From the NCBI RefSeq assembly GCF_040676675.1, contig NZ_JBFAPK010000006.1:62001-126000 (forward strand): a DNA stretch of 64,000 bases, in the 5' to 3' direction. Source of the stretch: JBFAPK01 sp040676675 (GTDB taxonomy: Bacteria > Actinomycetota > Actinomycetes > Mycobacteriales > Micromonosporaceae). The translations under genes were made by a program, and so were the position numbers. How positions within the stretch are numbered: the first letter of the stretch is position 1; each line of letters begins with the position of its first letter. A model generated the notes under the pieces. That model ran no database searches. It had not been told where the DNA came from and saw nothing but the letters and a program-made list of their open reading frames with translations. Below are positions 62,741-64,000 of this stretch, piece after piece.

Positions 62741-63443
62741 GCAGCCGCAGCTCGGCCCGGAGCCGCTCGGCGGTGTCGGGCATGGCCAGCAGGCGCTGCC
62801 GGTCGGCGAGGGTGAGCGCCGCCGTGGCGGCCACCAGGTGCGAGATCACGGTCGGGTCGTCCGGCAGCTGTTCGGAGAGTTCGTCCGGATCGTCCCGGAT
62901 CAGGCCGAGGTACTGCCGGAAGACCGCGAGCACCCGGGGGGCGAGCAGGTCGGCGACCTCCTCCTGGCCGGCCGGCTCCGGCAGCCACTCGACCTCGGCG
63001 GTCAGGTACGGCGCGGAGCTCTGGTCGACGTCGAGCAGCCGGAACCGCCGCCGCCCGACCGTGACCAGGTCGAACCGCCCGTCCTCCAGCTCGGTCACCT
63101 GCCGCAGCTCGGCCGTGCAGCCCACCTCGTAGAGGGTGACCTCCTGCCCGGCCGGTACGCCGCCCGGCGACGTCGAGGCCGGACGCAGCTCCAGGTCGGC
63201 GGCGGCCGGCGGCCTGGACAGGTCGATCTCCGTCACCGGGCCGGTCGGCCCGGCCGGCGCCGTCGGGCCCGACCAACCGCTGCGAATCGCGACCACGCCG
63301 AACTCCCGGGGGCCGCTGCCGTCGGGGAGCCCGACCAGGTGCCGGACGAGTTCCCGGTACCGCTCCTCGAAGATGTGCAGCGGTAACACGAGTCCCGGGA
63401 AGAGCACCGTCCCGAGCGGAAAGATCGGTAGCCGCGCGCGCAC
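62655..63443 (-). CDS. LON substrate-binding (N-terminal) domain protein
   Basis: 262 residues, the size of stand-alone LON-N proteins. The opening RLPIFPLGTVLFPGLVLPLHIFEERYREL is diagnostic, split here as LPIFPLGTVLFPG and LPLHIFEERYRE. No ATPase or protease domain follows, so it is not Lon itself. It probably binds peptides or proteins; the role is unknown. GTG 63443 follows a leaderless -10 box and diverges from hisD. Confidence 0.88.
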   Translation of the reverse strand: MRARLPIFPLGTVLFPGLVLPLHIFEERYRELVRHLVGLPDGSGPREFGVVAIRSGWSGPTAPAGPTGPVTEIDLSRPPAAADLELRPASTSPGGVPAGQEVTLYEVGCTAELRQVTELEDGRFDLVTVGRRRFRLLDVDQSSAPYLTAEVEWLPEPAGQEEVADLLAPRVLAVFRQYLGLIRDDPDELSEQLPDDPTVISHLVAATAALTLADRQRLLAMPDTAERLRAELRLLSREATLLRQVRAVPVPLTELAVPPSPN

Positions 63444-63449
63444 CGGTCG

Positions 63450-63455
63450 AGCCTA
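63450..63455 (-). promoter_or_regulatory. Leaderless -10 box (TAGGCT) for the LON-domain gene
   Basis: On the minus strand TAGGCT is followed by six bases and GTG 63443. Confidence 0.6.
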
Positions 63456-63549
63456 GCCCCGCCGTGGCCGTCGTTGTCCACGGCGTGGGCGTGGCCGGGT
63501 TCACCGTCCCGGTCGTTGGGCGGTGGCCGGCCCCGGGCGGCCGGACGCC

Positions 63550-63555
63550 TAAACT
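63550..63555 (+). promoter_or_regulatory. Leaderless -10 box (TAAACT) for hisD
   Basis: TAAACT ends seven bases before GTG 63563. No ribosome-binding site lies between. Confidence 0.6.
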
Positions 63556-63562
63556 CGTACGG

Positions 63563-64000
63563 GTGTTGAAACGGATCGACCTGCGCGATAGCACCCGGGA
63601 CCCGCGAGGGCTACTGCCCCGGGCCCAGCTCGACGTCTCCGTGGCGGTGGACCGGATCCGCCCGATCGTCGAGGCGGTGCGCGAGCATGGTTTCCCGGCG
63701 ATCCGTACCGCCACCCAGGAGTTCGACGGCGTCACGCTGAACCGGCTGCGGGTGCCGGCCGAGGCGATCGAGGCGGCCGAGCGCACGCTCGACCCCGACG
63801 TACGGGCCGCGCTGCACGAGTCGATCGCGCGCGCCCGCCGGGTCCACGCCGACCAGCGGCGGGCCGACGTCACCACCGACGTGGTGCCGGGCGGCACGGT
63901 CACCGAGCGGTGGGTCCCGGTCGACCGGGTCGGCCTCTACGTCCCGGGCGGCCTGGCCATGTACCCGTCGACCGTGGTGATGAACGTGGTCCCCGCCCAG
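63563..64000 (+). CDS. hisD: Histidinol dehydrogenase, N-terminal part (3' end outside window)
   Basis: 146 residues are visible. The start VLKRIDLRDSTRDPRGLLPR and YVPGGLAMYPSTVVMN near residue 132 identify HisD. It catalyses the last two steps of histidine synthesis, from histidinol to histidine. Usually the first gene of a his operon, which probably continues beyond the window. GTG 63563 is chosen from the leaderless promoter and family N-terminus. Confidence 0.95.
   Translation, partial: MLKRIDLRDSTRDPRGLLPRAQLDVSVAVDRIRPIVEAVREHGFPAIRTATQEFDGVTLNRLRVPAEAIEAAERTLDPDVRAALHESIARARRVHADQRRADVTTDVVPGGTVTERWVPVDRVGLYVPGGLAMYPSTVVMNVVPAQ

Overview
The window is chromosomal DNA from a very high-GC actinobacterium, most likely Micromonospora or a close relative in Micromonosporaceae. 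The evidence is the codon use (mostly G or C in third positions), the actinobacterial division and cell-wall (dcw) order, a DUF3040 protein, a MoxR-DUF58-transglutaminase set, a DUF2567 membrane protein, and leaderless promoters of the type TAnnnT followed by 6 to 8 bases and then the start codon. No rRNA, tRNA, phage, insertion sequence or CRISPR array was seen.

Layout. 1-4.9 kb: the 3' end of a DnaE2-type polymerase, a methyltransferase, a phosphodiesterase-like protein, DNA polymerase IV and a DUF3040 protein. 5.2-10.2 kb (minus): the moxR, DUF58 and transglutaminase operon. 10.4-13.5 kb: leuS, preceded by a leader peptide with three consecutive Leu codons and an intrinsic terminator, so probably an attenuator. 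13.6-19.5 kb: a Tat-exported peptidoglycan amidase, a small membrane protein and a three-subunit molybdenum hydroxylase like PaoABC. 19.5-28.1 kb: an accessory island of secreted proteins. Three minus-strand genes encode different catalytic heads (GH172/DUF2961, lysozyme-like, GH43-like), each joined to the same kind of six-repeat VCBS/FG-GAP tail. A divergent GH16 gene follows.

28.2-49.8 kb: cell-wall and division genes. murT, gatD and a TVP38 gene (minus) diverge from mraZ, rsmH, ftsL, ftsI, murE, murF, mraY, ftsW, murG, murC, ftsQ, ftsZ, yggS, sepF, ylmG and divIVA. murD, normally between mraY and ftsW, is absent; a 127-base spacer with a hairpin is there instead. The pgeF (ylmD) gene often found after ftsZ is also absent. 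49.9-58.2 kb: a membrane protein with a Cys/His motif, a DUF167 protein, a K+/H+ antiporter, TraR/DksA, lspA, rluD, a membrane protein of unknown function and a proline-rich ParA-like ATPase. 58.4-64 kb: a secreted protein, a formylglycine-generating-enzyme-like protein, small genes, DUF2567, a LON-domain protein and the 5' end of hisD.

The core genes work together. MurE, MurF, MraY, MurG and MurC build lipid II, MurT/GatD amidates it, FtsW and FtsI polymerise and crosslink it at the septum set up by FtsZ, SepF and FtsQ/FtsL, and DivIVA directs polar growth. The main points for follow-up are the leuS leader, the murD gap, the shared-tail operon with a sharp codon-usage switch inside its middle gene, a 46-base palindrome after leuS, and the regulatory dyads before mraZ, ftsZ and sepF.
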